In this document: positions 12,594-21,158 of the stretch, piece after piece
Layout: each line of letters opens with the position of its first letter
Position numbering within the stretch: position 1 is the stretch's first letter
IMG/VR virus record: IMGVR_UViG_3300042924_002458
Location: 1-40,049 of that record
DNA length: 40,049 nt
Source of the DNA: a virus
Reading direction: 5' to 3' (one strand)
Made by a program: the position numbers and the translations under genes
Notes under the pieces: generated by a model
Databases searched by the model: none
What the model was told of the DNA's origin: nothing
The model's input: the letters and a program-made list of their open reading frames with translations, nothing else

Positions 12594-13676
12594 TCAGTAA
12601 ATCCAACGCACCCTAGGGCTGCCCTGACGGATGCCAAGGTGCACAAAGCCCTTGGGTGCGCCGTAGCCCAGCGAGTAGGGCCACTGCCTGTCGCACCAGT
12701 CCTGCACCGCGTTGATGTCCATGCCGTCGATGAAGAAGTCAACCGCACCGACGCCCGGCGCGGCATAGAGGTGCTCCGACTGGCTGGCGCCACCCACGGC
12801 CCGGTTTATGGCTGCGGGCCGGTAGCCGGAGGTGATGATGATCGGCTTACCGCCGAACCGTGCGCGCGCCTTCTCAAGGAACTGCGCCAGCTTCACCGCG
12901 GTGTCGCACTGATCTTGCCGATCGAAACGCCGCGCCTCCTGGTTCAGCGCGAACTCGCCGTAGGTGATGTGCGGCGTGATCTTGAAGCTGAAGGGCGACT
13001 CGGGCGTGAACGTCGCCTCGATCGGTCCGGTGGTCTGCCGCTCTCGGCCCCACAGATCGCCCTCAGCGATGCGGCGCCGCTTCAGGCCGGCCTCCACGTT
13101 GGTGCCGGGGTTGCGGTAGAGCAGCAGGGCATCAGGCACGCCAGGCCAGTCCTTTTCGCGCAACCGCTTGCTGATGGTCTCGAAGCCCTTGGCGCCGTAG
13201 AAGCCACTGCCGAGGTTGTAGGCGAAGCTGATCAGCGCGCACTTCTGGTGGTCTGCCATCTCGCCCCAGTGCGGCACCGTGGCGCGCAGCTTGTCAGCGA
13301 TCCGATCCACCTCCTGCCGCAGCAGCATGTCGGCCTCGACGGCGTTGATCCTGTCGCCGCGCTTGACCGGCCGGCCGTCGCCGTAGCGGGTGGTCCCGTA
13401 GCCGATCGTCCACGGATCACCACCGCTGGCCGGGTCAGGGTAAGCGTCGAGGTGGCAACCCTCGAACTGCTGGATCATGCTCAGCGCCGCGCTGAGGTCT
13501 GCTTGCTTCCCGTCCTGGCTCCAGGTGTTGAACCACGCCCGGTCACGGCGCATCGCCGCGGCGTAGCCGTTGACGGCCAAGTCCTGCTCCAGCTGGCTGA
13601 TGGCCGCGGCCTGATGCGGCAGCCCTTTGTAGAACCGGAACAGCTGTTCCAGTGTGATCGGGGCGGCGTTGGCCAT
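12594..13676 (-). CDS. Two-domain endolysin: GH24 lysozyme plus M15 peptidase
   Basis: This 360-aa lysin should cut both the glycan and the peptide of peptidoglycan. Residues about 60-212 form a T4-type lysozyme (GH24) with E72 (FEG), D81 (YPD) and T90 (WTIGYG) in the triad places. Residues about 232-360 form a peptidase M15-type domain: SGYRP (283-287), zinc ligands H302 (SEH), D313 (AVDFF) and H346 (FVHLG). The loop between H302 and D313 is longer than usual. There is no signal peptide, so export would need the holin. It lies directly after two small membrane proteins that complete a lysis cassette. Confidence 0.9.
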   Translation of the reverse strand: MANAAPITLEQLFRFYKGLPHQAAAISQLEQDLAVNGYAAAMRRDRAWFNTWSQDGKQADLSAALSMIQQFEGCHLDAYPDPASGGDPWTIGYGTTRYGDGRPVKRGDRINAVEADMLLRQEVDRIADKLRATVPHWGEMADHQKCALISFAYNLGSGFYGAKGFETISKRLREKDWPGVPDALLLYRNPGTNVEAGLKRRRIAEGDLWGRERQTTGPIEATFTPESPFSFKITPHITYGEFALNQEARRFDRQDQCDTAVKLAQFLEKARARFGGKPIIITSGYRPAAINRAVGGASQSEHLYAAPGVGAVDFFIDGMDINAVQDWCDRQWPYSLGYGAPKGFVHLGIRQGSPRVRWIY

Positions 13677-13679
13677 TGC

Positions 13680-13829
13680 TCAGCGGCGCTTGGGGAACAC
13701 CATCTGACCGGCCTGCAGCAGTAGCTGGATCCAGCTGTTGGACTTAAGCGGGCTGAGTGCAATGATCTCGCTGCCGGCAGCGATGACGATGGCGATGATC
13801 GCGGCGGTTTCGGGGCTCATGATGTCCAT
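13680..13829 (-). CDS. Small membrane protein, holin-like
   Basis: A 49-aa gene starting 3 bp from the lysin on its 3' side. The product has a hydrophobic helix (AAIIAIVIAAGSEIIAL, about 8-25) and a basic end (VFPKRR). Similar proteins with the SEIIALSPLKSN phrase are, as I recall, frequent in phages of marine and freshwater cyanobacteria, often next to lysis genes. Its size and location fit a holin or holin partner. ATG 13829 or the inner ATG 13820 could be the start. Confidence 0.7.
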   Translation of the reverse strand: MDIMSPETAAIIAIVIAAGSEIIALSPLKSNSWIQLLLQAGQMVFPKRR

Positions 13830-13844
13830 GGCGATGCCCTTAGG

Positions 13845-14078
13845 TTACTTGCGCATTTCAAGAGCACGAACGCGCTGATCAAGCTGAGCTAGCTCGGCCC
13901 TGCTGTCGTTCTTCAGTTCTTCGACGGCGCGGGCCATTTGCTGAACGGTGGCCTCAACACGCGCGAATTGCACCTGCATAGAGATAAGCAAAGCGCCGAT
14001 GGCGAACATGCCGGCGCCCAGTGCCGCCGGGAGGGAAGCAGCGAACACGCCACCGACCGTTTTAGGTTCGTCCGCCAT
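13845..14078 (-). CDS. XhlA/holin-like membrane protein with coiled coil
   Basis: 77 aa from ATG 14078 (MADEPKTVGG...). A membrane segment (AASLPAALGAGMFAIGALLI, in part) is followed by a long charged helix with heptad repeats (VEELKNDSRAELAQLDQRV). This is the mirror order of XhlA but the same parts list, and it sits in a lysis cassette. It may be a holin partner or spanin-like protein. The longer frame from 14183 overlaps the upstream gene. Confidence 0.6.
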   Translation of the reverse strand: MADEPKTVGGVFAASLPAALGAGMFAIGALLISMQVQFARVEATVQQMARAVEELKNDSRAELAQLDQRVRALEMRK

Positions 14079-14235
14079 CGGCTGGTCCGGGCACGCTCCC
14101 ATCGTAACGATCGAAGGGATCAGGCCTGCCGGCAAGGATGGCAAGAGCGCGTCGGTAGTAGTGGTTCTCAGTCTGTCCCACACGCTCCATGTGGTCGCGG
14201 ATCTTGCGCCAGTTTTCGAGCGTGTCGCGGTCCAT
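14062..14235 (-). CDS. Small protein, 57 aa
   Basis: ATG 14235 to TAA 14062, overlapping the next gene by 17 bp and sharing one base with the stop of the previous gene. The product begins MDRDTLENWRKIRDHMERVG, then a basic helix with YYRRALAILAG, then a Gly/Pro/Asp-rich end. I recall this 'ENWRKIRD...YRRA' pattern from cyanophage small proteins. Function unknown. Confidence 0.6.
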   Translation of the reverse strand: MDRDTLENWRKIRDHMERVGQTENHYYRRALAILAGRPDPFDRYDGSVPGPADGGRT

Positions 14236-14372
14236 TACCGGCCCTGCCCTCTGAGGGGCTTGCGTCCACGGCGGCGGGGCCTACTGTGGTCGCCGAATCC
14301 TTGACGGGTGGTCTTGGGCGGCCCCGGCTGATGCTCGACGCGAGCTGCGCCGGCCTTAGCTTTAACGGCCAT
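14235..14372 (-). CDS. Small basic protein, 45 aa
   Basis: Very basic, Arg/Lys/Gly-rich product (TTRQGFGDHSRPRRRGRK, RGQGR end) with no hydrophobic core, likely disordered and nucleic-acid-binding. The ending 'KP-RGQG' is common in short cyanophage proteins as I recall them. It shares single bases with the neighbouring stop and start codons. Confidence 0.6.
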   Translation of the reverse strand: MAVKAKAGAARVEHQPGPPKTTRQGFGDHSRPRRRGRKPLRGQGR

Positions 14373-14695
14373 CAGTTAGCGCTCCAGGGCAGGCCGGATG
14401 CGCGGGTTGGCTGGTGTTGTTCGTCAAGTTGTGCTTGGAGGGCTGCCTCGATTTCGCTCACTTTTTCGGCGCCACCAAGCTTGTCCTGCACCCAGCCGAT
14501 GACGATCTCGGGGGTGAGGTCAGCGTAAGGGATGACGTCACCTTCAGGCTGCTCCAAGCCGATAGAGCCGTAGGCAGAGCTGGCGTAGGTGCCGTCGTTT
14601 GCGGCCACGGTGTAATGGACCGTGAACACAATGCCGTCAGCGGTGTGGCGCTCCATCTGGGCGATGCCCCAGGTGTACTCAGTGGTGGTAGTCAT
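14372..14695 (-). CDS. DUF7936-like protein, 107 aa
   Basis: Mostly beta N-terminus (YTWGIAQMERHTADGIVFTV), then GTYASSAYGSIGLEQPEG, then two helices (PEIVIGWVQDKLGG and VSEIEAALQAQLDEQ) and a short tail. The pattern 'TW-I-QM-R--DG-V-TVHY' matches phage proteins now grouped as DUF7936, from memory. It is often found beside fibre genes, as here, so an accessory fibre or assembly role is possible. Confidence 0.65.
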   Translation of the reverse strand: MTTTTEYTWGIAQMERHTADGIVFTVHYTVAANDGTYASSAYGSIGLEQPEGDVIPYADLTPEIVIGWVQDKLGGAEKVSEIEAALQAQLDEQHQPTRASGLPWSAN

Positions 14696-14738
14696 GGGTC
14701 AGGTGGTGGTAGGTGAACTGTAGCTGGGGTGAGCGTGC

Positions 14739-14784
14739 CTAGTAAGCGATCATCAAGGTGCCGTCTGACTTGCGGTAGACATCA
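14739..14784 (-). other. Out-of-frame fibre C-terminus
   Basis: Just past the stop of the fibre gene at 14782, a different frame reads GDVYRKSDGTLMIAY and then a stop at 14739-14741. It looks like the end of a fibre or adapter protein, but it has no start codon and is offset by one base from the fibre frame. Either a frameshift joined it to the fibre or it is a remnant. The rest of the 86-bp gap to 14695 holds nothing I recognise. Confidence 0.45.
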
Positions 14785-15540
14785 CCATGTGCTGATTGCC
14801 GTGCGCTTCCATGTGTTTGTCGCCGTGCAGACGTAGATGTAGTTGGCGTCCCAGCAGATTTCGCCGGTAGCGCCGGTAGCAGATGCAGATGCTGGTGTGC
14901 GGGCAGTGCGCACGCGAATGGTGTTCGCGTTTACATCTAGCAGCGTGGTGGGGCTACTAGTCCCAATCCCCACGTTGCCGGAGCTGTCGATGCGGGCGCG
15001 TTCTGTGCCATTGGTAAAAAACCGACGATAACCCGATGCACCTTGCTCGTATTGGTCTACAAAATGTAAGTTTGTGTTATCGTATATATCAAAAGTACGC
15101 TCACCGTTGTTATTAATATTTAGCGCAAGTCTATACTCCTGATTTGGACGAGTAAATAGTGCGTACACTCCATTGTTGGCTATATTTTCAAGTCTAAGTG
15201 CGTTTGCACCACCTGTTGATCGAATTGATCCAGCGACATCAAGCCTATAAGCGGGACTACTCGTCCCAATCCCCACGTTGCCGGAGCTGTCGATGCGCAT
15301 GGCCTCGGTGCCGCCTTCGACGAAGGCCAGCGTGTCTGCGCCAGGGCTGTAGATGCCGGTGTTGGGGTCGCCGTCGATGGCGATGGCGGGTGCTGCTGCT
15401 GAGCCAAGGGGCACAGCTTTCAGCAGATCGCTGATGCTGACTTTTTTGGTGACGTTGTTGCTTACATCAACGATGGGCAGCACGTCGGTGCTGGCTGCAT
15501 CGGTGTAAGCGGTGAGATCGGTAATCCTGATGTTGGCCAT
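14782..15540 (-). CDS. Tail fibre-like protein with repeat segments
   Basis: 252 aa. The N-terminus (MANIRITDLTAYTDAASTDVLPIVD) is an adapter-type domain seen in phage fibres. Two copies of an RIDSSGNVGIGTSSP segment follow at about residues 82-96 and 183-198. The piece between them is richer in Asn/Tyr and encoded by AT-richer DNA, so it may have been swapped in. The end carries YIYVCTATNTWKRTAI. Likely a receptor-binding or accessory fibre; no catalytic domain seen. Confidence 0.7.
   Translation of the reverse strand: MANIRITDLTAYTDAASTDVLPIVDVSNNVTKKVSISDLLKAVPLGSAAAPAIAIDGDPNTGIYSPGADTLAFVEGGTEAMRIDSSGNVGIGTSSPAYRLDVAGSIRSTGGANALRLENIANNGVYALFTRPNQEYRLALNINNNGERTFDIYDNTNLHFVDQYEQGASGYRRFFTNGTERARIDSSGNVGIGTSSPTTLLDVNANTIRVRTARTPASASATGATGEICWDANYIYVCTATNTWKRTAISTW
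14951..14994. repeat. Direct repeat in fibre gene, copy B
   Basis: 44 bases matching 15254-15297 at 42 positions, with 35 bases identical in a row. Encodes the second RIDSSGNVGIGTSSP segment. The two copies are in the same orientation 303 bp apart. Confidence 0.9.
15254..15297. repeat. Direct repeat in fibre gene, copy A
   Basis: Partner of 14951-14994. The repeats flank an AT-rich segment (about 15010-15240) and could serve as recombination points for exchange of the fibre part between them. Confidence 0.9.
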
Positions 15541-15577
15541 TGTACTTAGTGCGGTGGGTTAGTGGGCTGTGCTGTAT

Positions 15578-16651
15578 CTAAGTTTTGATACATCCCAACA
15601 AAGCGATATTTCGAGGGCGTGTTTCGGTGCCGCCGTTGTTGTTGGTCGCTGTTATTCCTGTAGAAACTAGACTAGTCGGCATTGGACGAAATGCTGATAC
15701 ACCATTTGGAGTGTAAAAACTGCTTGCATCGGATCCTTGTGTTACATCACTAATGACTGTGTGGCTATGCCCGGGATCGGTAATGGGGTGACTGTGGCTC
15801 AAGTAGTCCTGTGCTTGAGCCGAACCAAGATTGCGGCCGGGATCAACGCCGCGAGCATCATCCCAGCCACGGATAAATTCGCCGCGCAGGTCAGGAAGGT
15901 TGAAAGTGGTGCTGCCGTCGCCTACGCCGTAGGTGGTGCCGATGGCGCTAAACAGCGTGGCGTAGGTGGTGCGGCTGATGGCGGCGCCATTGGCTTTGAG
16001 GTAGCCGGTGGGAGCGGTGGTGCGCGCGGTCCAGATCACCGTTCCAGCTGGGGTTAGATCGGTCGCAGCCGGGATTGCGGCGATTTGTGTGTCCACATAG
16101 CCCTTGGTGGCGGCCATGTTGGTGGTGGTTGGCACGCCCGGCAACGTGAGGTTGCCGCTTAGCGTTCCACCGCTCAGGGCAAGGTAGGTGCTGGCTGCCG
16201 TGGCTATTTGCAAATAGCGAACGTCGCCAGCGGCTTGGGTAATGCCCTGCGGGTCAACCCTTACCCAGTTGCTGCCGTCCCACATCTTGAGTTGGTCGGG
16301 CGTCTGGGCAGTGTCCTGCCACAGAAGTCCCAGTGCCGGGGATGCCGGGGCGGTTGCTCCAGGGTTGGTGCTGATAGAAGCGCCCGGAAGGAAGCTAAGG
16401 ATTGTCCAGGTTGCGCCGTTCCAGACTTTGAGTACCGGCGGGTTGGTGCTGGTGTCGACCCAGGGCTGGCCGTTGTACGGTGCAAGTGGTTGCGTGGAAC
16501 CGACACTCAGGCCGAGTTGCGTGAGTGCTAGGCCCAGCACAGCGGCGGTGACCTTACGGGTTTGGCTGCCGCTGATCGAGCTGAACGGGAAAATGTCCGC
16601 CGAGGCAACAGCCGTTGCGGCTGGCAGCTGTGAGATCCTAAGCCCAGCCAT
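15578..16651 (-). CDS. Tail fibre protein with phage tail collar domain
   Basis: 357 aa. N-terminus MAGLRISQLPAATAVASADI is the same type of adapter as in the neighbouring fibre gene. Middle segments read WNGATWTIL and WDGSNWVRV. Residues about 200-290 form a tail collar domain (GTVIWTARTTAPTGYLKANG, then TYGVGDGSTTFNLPDLRGEF), and the His-rich YLSHSHPITDPGHSHTV fits metal-bound collar/fibre tips. It directly follows the J homologue with a 1-bp overlap and likely forms side or tip fibres. Confidence 0.88.
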   Translation of the reverse strand: MAGLRISQLPAATAVASADIFPFSSISGSQTRKVTAAVLGLALTQLGLSVGSTQPLAPYNGQPWVDTSTNPPVLKVWNGATWTILSFLPGASISTNPGATAPASPALGLLWQDTAQTPDQLKMWDGSNWVRVDPQGITQAAGDVRYLQIATAASTYLALSGGTLSGNLTLPGVPTTTNMAATKGYVDTQIAAIPAATDLTPAGTVIWTARTTAPTGYLKANGAAISRTTYATLFSAIGTTYGVGDGSTTFNLPDLRGEFIRGWDDARGVDPGRNLGSAQAQDYLSHSHPITDPGHSHTVISDVTQGSDASSFYTPNGVSAFRPMPTSLVSTGITATNNNGGTETRPRNIALLGCIKT

Positions 16652-19600
16652 CAGTAGCCCACCACAGTCAGATCAATAAGGCCAGCCACGGCAGTCCCGC
16701 TGCTGTTGATGCACTTCACTGTAACTGAACTGGTCGACTTGCTCAATACGATCGCGTTGACCGCACCTGAACCGGTGTCCTGCAGCGTGACTTGCACAGA
16801 TTTAACGGCACGGAACGGTTTAGTGAGGTTGATGGCCGTTCCAGCGCCACTGGAGCTGATACTTACGTCTTCTTTGTTTTCAATTACGTCGGGGTAATCA
16901 AGTTCGAAACTAATTTCAGTAAGTGCGCCAGGGGCTATACCGTCTACGCTGCGGAATAGTGTTTGTACTTGGTAGACGTCTTCTATTAGTTTTTCGTAGG
17001 GTGCATATGGGTGCAAGATGCCACTGGATTCGCCGCTAAGGGCGCCTGCGGTATAGGTGCGTTGTTCGGCGAAAATTGAGTCGTCGTTTTCTTGGAATAC
17101 TTCGTCGTCGTTTTCTTGGAAGATGTTTGTGTCGGCACCAGAAAGGGCGGCGATGCTGTGCTGGTACGTTGCGTAGGCTGTGGTATTAATCAGGATTGCG
17201 CTTTCTAGGAAGTTGTTGTCAAAGTTCCAGCGGTAATAACTGTCGAGCGTGGGGTCGATCTGCTCCAGTACTGCGATAGTTGAGGATGAGGAGGAGCCGG
17301 TAGTTGCTACGAAAGCGTCACCGCTTTGGGTAATTAGTTGGTCGCTGGCTTGGGTGGTTATGTTGAACAGTGTGACGAGTTGGGCGTTGATGAAGGTGCC
17401 GGGCCAAGTGATGTTGTCAATGGTTTCGTCGTAGACGGCGTTGCTGATTGGTGGACCGCCGATGTTGACGACGACGTATGCGGGCGTGTCGCTGCGCCAT
17501 TGGGTTGCATCGACCGACTTGACCATGACGGTCCACTCATCTCTGTCGAACAGCGCGGTCTCAAACCACTGCTGTTTGGCGTTGACGCCGCCTGAGTACA
17601 GTTCGATGCCTACGTCCCAGGTTTGGGCGGGGCTGTTATTGACGAGGCCGCCTTGTTTGTAGCGAATCTCGTAGCCGACAACATCCGACACGACGCCTTG
17701 GTCCCAAGAGCCGTACAGCGACAGCGGGAGTTGCCAGCTAAAGCGCTTCTGGCCGCTATTGGTGTTTTCGACAACGGTGAACAGGTTAGGGGTGGGCGGC
17801 ACAATTTCGCCACGCTCCACCGTGTCGTAGAGGTAGTTGCTGGGTTCTTCGCCGAAGATGGCGCTGGTAAAGGCAACCCGCAGTTCCCATTCGCCTGGGG
17901 CGTGGAAGGCAATGGTGTAGTAGCCCGTTAGGGGGATGTCGCTTAGGAAGTACCAGCCGGTGGCGTCGGGGGATTTGACGCCGGGGATGACCGTTGGGAC
18001 ATTGGTCGGGAATGCCCAGACCCGATAGCCGGTGACGCGTTCTGGGATGGGGCAGTTGCCGGCATCGACGATCAGCAGTTGGGTGCCGTCGGGCTGGTTT
18101 TGGTGGCGGATGACGGCGTTGTACGCCGGGTCGCTGAGGTCGGGAAGTGCTTCAAAGTTGGCGACGGTGACGGCGACCCAATCGCTTTGGCGCCCCAAGC
18201 GGTCAAAAGTGGCAACACGGAATTGGTAGGAGGCGGTGAAGACGTGTTCGGGAAGGGGGATGGTGGCGTTGGTTGTTGAGGCGACGAGGATGTCGCTCCA
18301 CTGCGTTGCGTCGGATTTGCGCCACTGGTAGCGGTAGCCGCGCACCAGCGTGTCGTCGGCAAGGTCGCGTTGCGGTGAGCGCCACTGCGCTTCAATCTGC
18401 ACGCGCTTGTTGCGGTAGATCAGTGCGGCCGACAGGTTTGTAACGACCAGCGGGCTCTGCAGAGTAAAGCGGTCCTTAGGGACTGCGATCGGCAAGTTGT
18501 TATCGACGTAGCCGTACTTGGAGTCGTTGTACTGGATTGCTTGAACTTCAAAGATGAGCTGGTCCGATTCCGCAATAGAGATGATGCGGTAAAGGGCTGC
18601 GTTTAGTGAGGTCCACTCCAGTACCCACAGCGCACCAGCCTGGGTTGTGACAACGCCATCGCAGGTGACGACGGTGCGGCCGTTGTCCTCTTCCACGACA
18701 TAGCCGGTAATGATGTCGCCGCTTTGAGTGATAAGTGTGTCGTCGTTTTGAGCTATGAGGGTACGCAGGTCGGATGCACCAGCGAGCGTGGTGTAGTCGA
18801 CGATGTTGAGCACCTGTAACTTGGGTTGCGTTGTGGTGCTGCCGTCGGGGTTGGTTACTGTTTCGCCGTTTGGGATGACGAGTGACAGCGTGTAAGAGAT
18901 TGCTGGGTTTAGGGCAAGCACGGCGTCGAGTACCAAGCGGTTGCCGTCTACTTCGACAAGGCGGCCGGCTAGGCGTTGGCCTTGGCGGAGGGGGTCCGCG
19001 ATCTGGATGATTTCGCCGACGCTGCTGGCCAAACCTTCGGCGGCGATGCGGAAGCTGACGGTTTCGGTTTCGTAGCGGTTGCTAAATAGCGTGTGCTTTG
19101 CTGCGCGAAGGGCTTGGCCGCGTGACGTGACGCCCAAGAGGCGCAGATCGACGGGGTTGTAGCCGAGGCGCTGGAGTAGCTCGTCATCTTGCAGGTATTC
19201 GACGACGCTGCTGTAGTTCTGCGCCGGGTCGTCCCAGTTGGCAATACAGACTGTTTTGCGGGCGGTGCGGGCGCTGCTGCTGTAGTTGAAGCACGGTGCG
19301 GTGACTTGACCGTCTTCGCCAACTTCTTGGATTACGTTGGCTTCGCTGAATTGTTGTACCGGAGGTTGCGGGCGATCCTGCGTTAGGTAGAGCTTGTTGT
19401 CGGCGTAGTAAATAAGACCGCGAAAAACTGAGGCAAGAGAATTAAGAACTTCAAAAACTGCGCCAGCGTTTTGGAGGTAGACGTTGCAGGTGAAGCGGGG
19501 TTCGGTGCTGCCTTGGCCGTCGTAGACCTGCTCGTCGCAATACTGCGAAATGGTGTAAAGGAACCAGGGGTCAATGGCGATTGACGAGACATACCGCCTT

Positions 19601-20526
19601 ACGCCGAAGCGGGGATTGAGAACAATGTCGCGAAAGATCCAGGCTGGGTTGTCGGTCCACGCAGTTTTGAACGTGCCGTTCCAGAGGCCGCTGTAAGTGC
19701 GGGTAGTTGGGTCGTAGTTCTGCGGTACTTGAACGCGCTTGCCGCGCAGGCGCAGACTTACATCGGGAATGGAGTTGAACTGGCGTGCGTCAACCTTGAG
19801 TCCCAGGTGGGCGGTGTTGGGGTAGGCGAACTTCTCGTCGACGATTTCGGTGTAGCTCTGCCAGACGATGCCGTTTTGTAGATAGGCACTGCCGCTATCG
19901 GCGGTTAGGCGTGTGACGCGGATGGCCCACGGTGCAGTACCAGTAAGATCGAACTCGTATGCGCGTTGGAATTCACTGTTGCTTTTGCCGCTTACAGTCG
20001 GCTCTGTGACAGTTACGAAGGGGCCGCCGTTGGCGCTAACAGCGATGCGGTAGGCGACGCTAGTTCCAGTGATGTCACCGTTGCTTTGATTGGTTGACTG
20101 GAGTGCGGTGTGCGAAATTACGACGCGGCAGCGTTCCACGTCGGCATCGGTAATTGTGCGCGTAATTGGCCCTATAGCGGTAGTAACTGCGGTACTAACT
20201 CCGACCGCAGTTTCTACTGTTGAAAAACCGGTTAGGGGTGTTTGGGTTTCGTCTGTGCCGGCGCGGTAATCGAGTGTGTAACCGGTGAAGTTTGCAGTTC
20301 CATCCGTGTTTTTAATCGGCGTGGAATCTAGGTAGGTATCCTTTTCGATGCCATTGGGGAAACCTTCGATCTCGCCTTCGGAAATGGCGTAGACGGTTTT
20401 GGCGAAGGCTGTCGAAAAGAGGTTGTTGCTTTCCTCCGTTGGGGTGCGCGTTGGTGCAATAATTGTCTGCTGGACTACGGTCTGCCCCCCACCACCGCCA
20501 GCACCTTCAACGCGAATATTGTCCAT
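16651..20526 (-). CDS. Tail tip / host specificity protein, lambda gpJ-like
   Basis: 1291 aa, the longest gene, in the J position after K and I homologues. It would form the central tail tip that contacts the host. Features seen: a Gly-rich N-terminus, a beta-rich first third with PAWIFRDIVLNPRFGVRR (about 295-312) typical of J proteins, fibronectin-like middle parts (RGYRYQWRKSDATQWSD), and a Ser/Thr-rich C-terminal part that likely varies with host. Two tandem units FQENDDEVFQENDDSIF stem from a 17-bp direct repeat (17081-17097, 17105-17121), and LITQSGD recurs twice. Low similarity at the C-terminus is expected. Confidence 0.92.
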   Translation of the reverse strand: MDNIRVEGAGGGGGQTVVQQTIIAPTRTPTEESNNLFSTAFAKTVYAISEGEIEGFPNGIEKDTYLDSTPIKNTDGTANFTGYTLDYRAGTDETQTPLTGFSTVETAVGVSTAVTTAIGPITRTITDADVERCRVVISHTALQSTNQSNGDITGTSVAYRIAVSANGGPFVTVTEPTVSGKSNSEFQRAYEFDLTGTAPWAIRVTRLTADSGSAYLQNGIVWQSYTEIVDEKFAYPNTAHLGLKVDARQFNSIPDVSLRLRGKRVQVPQNYDPTTRTYSGLWNGTFKTAWTDNPAWIFRDIVLNPRFGVRRYVSSIAIDPWFLYTISQYCDEQVYDGQGSTEPRFTCNVYLQNAGAVFEVLNSLASVFRGLIYYADNKLYLTQDRPQPPVQQFSEANVIQEVGEDGQVTAPCFNYSSSARTARKTVCIANWDDPAQNYSSVVEYLQDDELLQRLGYNPVDLRLLGVTSRGQALRAAKHTLFSNRYETETVSFRIAAEGLASSVGEIIQIADPLRQGQRLAGRLVEVDGNRLVLDAVLALNPAISYTLSLVIPNGETVTNPDGSTTTQPKLQVLNIVDYTTLAGASDLRTLIAQNDDTLITQSGDIITGYVVEEDNGRTVVTCDGVVTTQAGALWVLEWTSLNAALYRIISIAESDQLIFEVQAIQYNDSKYGYVDNNLPIAVPKDRFTLQSPLVVTNLSAALIYRNKRVQIEAQWRSPQRDLADDTLVRGYRYQWRKSDATQWSDILVASTTNATIPLPEHVFTASYQFRVATFDRLGRQSDWVAVTVANFEALPDLSDPAYNAVIRHQNQPDGTQLLIVDAGNCPIPERVTGYRVWAFPTNVPTVIPGVKSPDATGWYFLSDIPLTGYYTIAFHAPGEWELRVAFTSAIFGEEPSNYLYDTVERGEIVPPTPNLFTVVENTNSGQKRFSWQLPLSLYGSWDQGVVSDVVGYEIRYKQGGLVNNSPAQTWDVGIELYSGGVNAKQQWFETALFDRDEWTVMVKSVDATQWRSDTPAYVVVNIGGPPISNAVYDETIDNITWPGTFINAQLVTLFNITTQASDQLITQSGDAFVATTGSSSSSTIAVLEQIDPTLDSYYRWNFDNNFLESAILINTTAYATYQHSIAALSGADTNIFQENDDEVFQENDDSIFAEQRTYTAGALSGESSGILHPYAPYEKLIEDVYQVQTLFRSVDGIAPGALTEISFELDYPDVIENKEDVSISSSGAGTAINLTKPFRAVKSVQVTLQDTGSGAVNAIVLSKSTSSVTVKCINSSGTAVAGLIDLTVVGY

Positions 20527-21158
20527 CAGATGCTGTTCTGAATTTCGACGCCAAAGCTAAGCACGGCCAAAGAGCCGATCAGTCGTTCGCCGTAAAGCAC
20601 CGGCACCACGTCACCTTGGGCGGTATTGGCGTTGGATTTATCGAATAGGGCGCTTTTGAGTTGATCGGAACGGTCGGCTTGCGTGGTGGAGCCGTAATTT
20701 GCCCCAGGCATATTCGGTGTAGGGGTGAGCAGCTGGGCAACGCCGCCAAATACCAAGCTGAGGCCGATACTGCCGACTGCAGTAGCCACGGTCGCCCCAA
20801 AGAATCCGCTTCCGATACCACCGATGATTGCTCCGGCTGGGCCGAGAAATACAGCGGCGGCGATTAGTACAACCCCGGCGATGATCCTACCTACGCCGCC
20901 ACGCCCCACTGGCTGAGGTGCCAATACCACGCGCTTGCTGCAGGGCCAGTCGAGTTCGTCTTCGGAGAGGCCCATCGGGTCTTCGGTGACGACGCGCCAG
21001 GCGATGCCGTTTTCGGCGCTGTTGACCAAGAACAGGCGCAGTTCGGGCAGTTGGACGCACAGAGCGCGGATGGCTTCGGCGGCGCTGCCAACAGCAAGGC
21101 GGAATACGCGGCCAAAACGGCGCCCTGCTTCACCCAGCAAACGGACCGTTACCATCAC
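20526..21158 (-). CDS. Tail assembly protein, lambda gpI-like
   Basis: 210 aa. N-terminal ubiquitin-like part (VRLLGEAGRRFGRVFRL; AIRALCVQLPELRLFL), then two hydrophobic Gly/Ala-rich stretches (IIAGVVLIAAAVFLGPAGAI), then a conserved end PVLYGERLIGS. This order is that of lambda tail assembly protein I, which acts with K and L at the tail tip. Starts 4 bp inside the K homologue; two adjacent Met codons are both possible starts. Confidence 0.9.
   Translation of the reverse strand: MMVTVRLLGEAGRRFGRVFRLAVGSAAEAIRALCVQLPELRLFLVNSAENGIAWRVVTEDPMGLSEDELDWPCSKRVVLAPQPVGRGGVGRIIAGVVLIAAAVFLGPAGAIIGGIGSGFFGATVATAVGSIGLSLVFGGVAQLLTPTPNMPGANYGSTTQADRSDQLKSALFDKSNANTAQGDVVPVLYGERLIGSLAVLSFGVEIQNSI

Noticed and set aside
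12639-13724. 361-aa plus-strand open frame
   Set aside because: Antisense to the endolysin; no recognisable pattern.
17081-17121. 17-bp tandem repeat in the gpJ-like gene as a phase-variation tract
   Set aside because: Only two copies with a 24-bp period, so gain or loss keeps the frame; more likely a local duplication.
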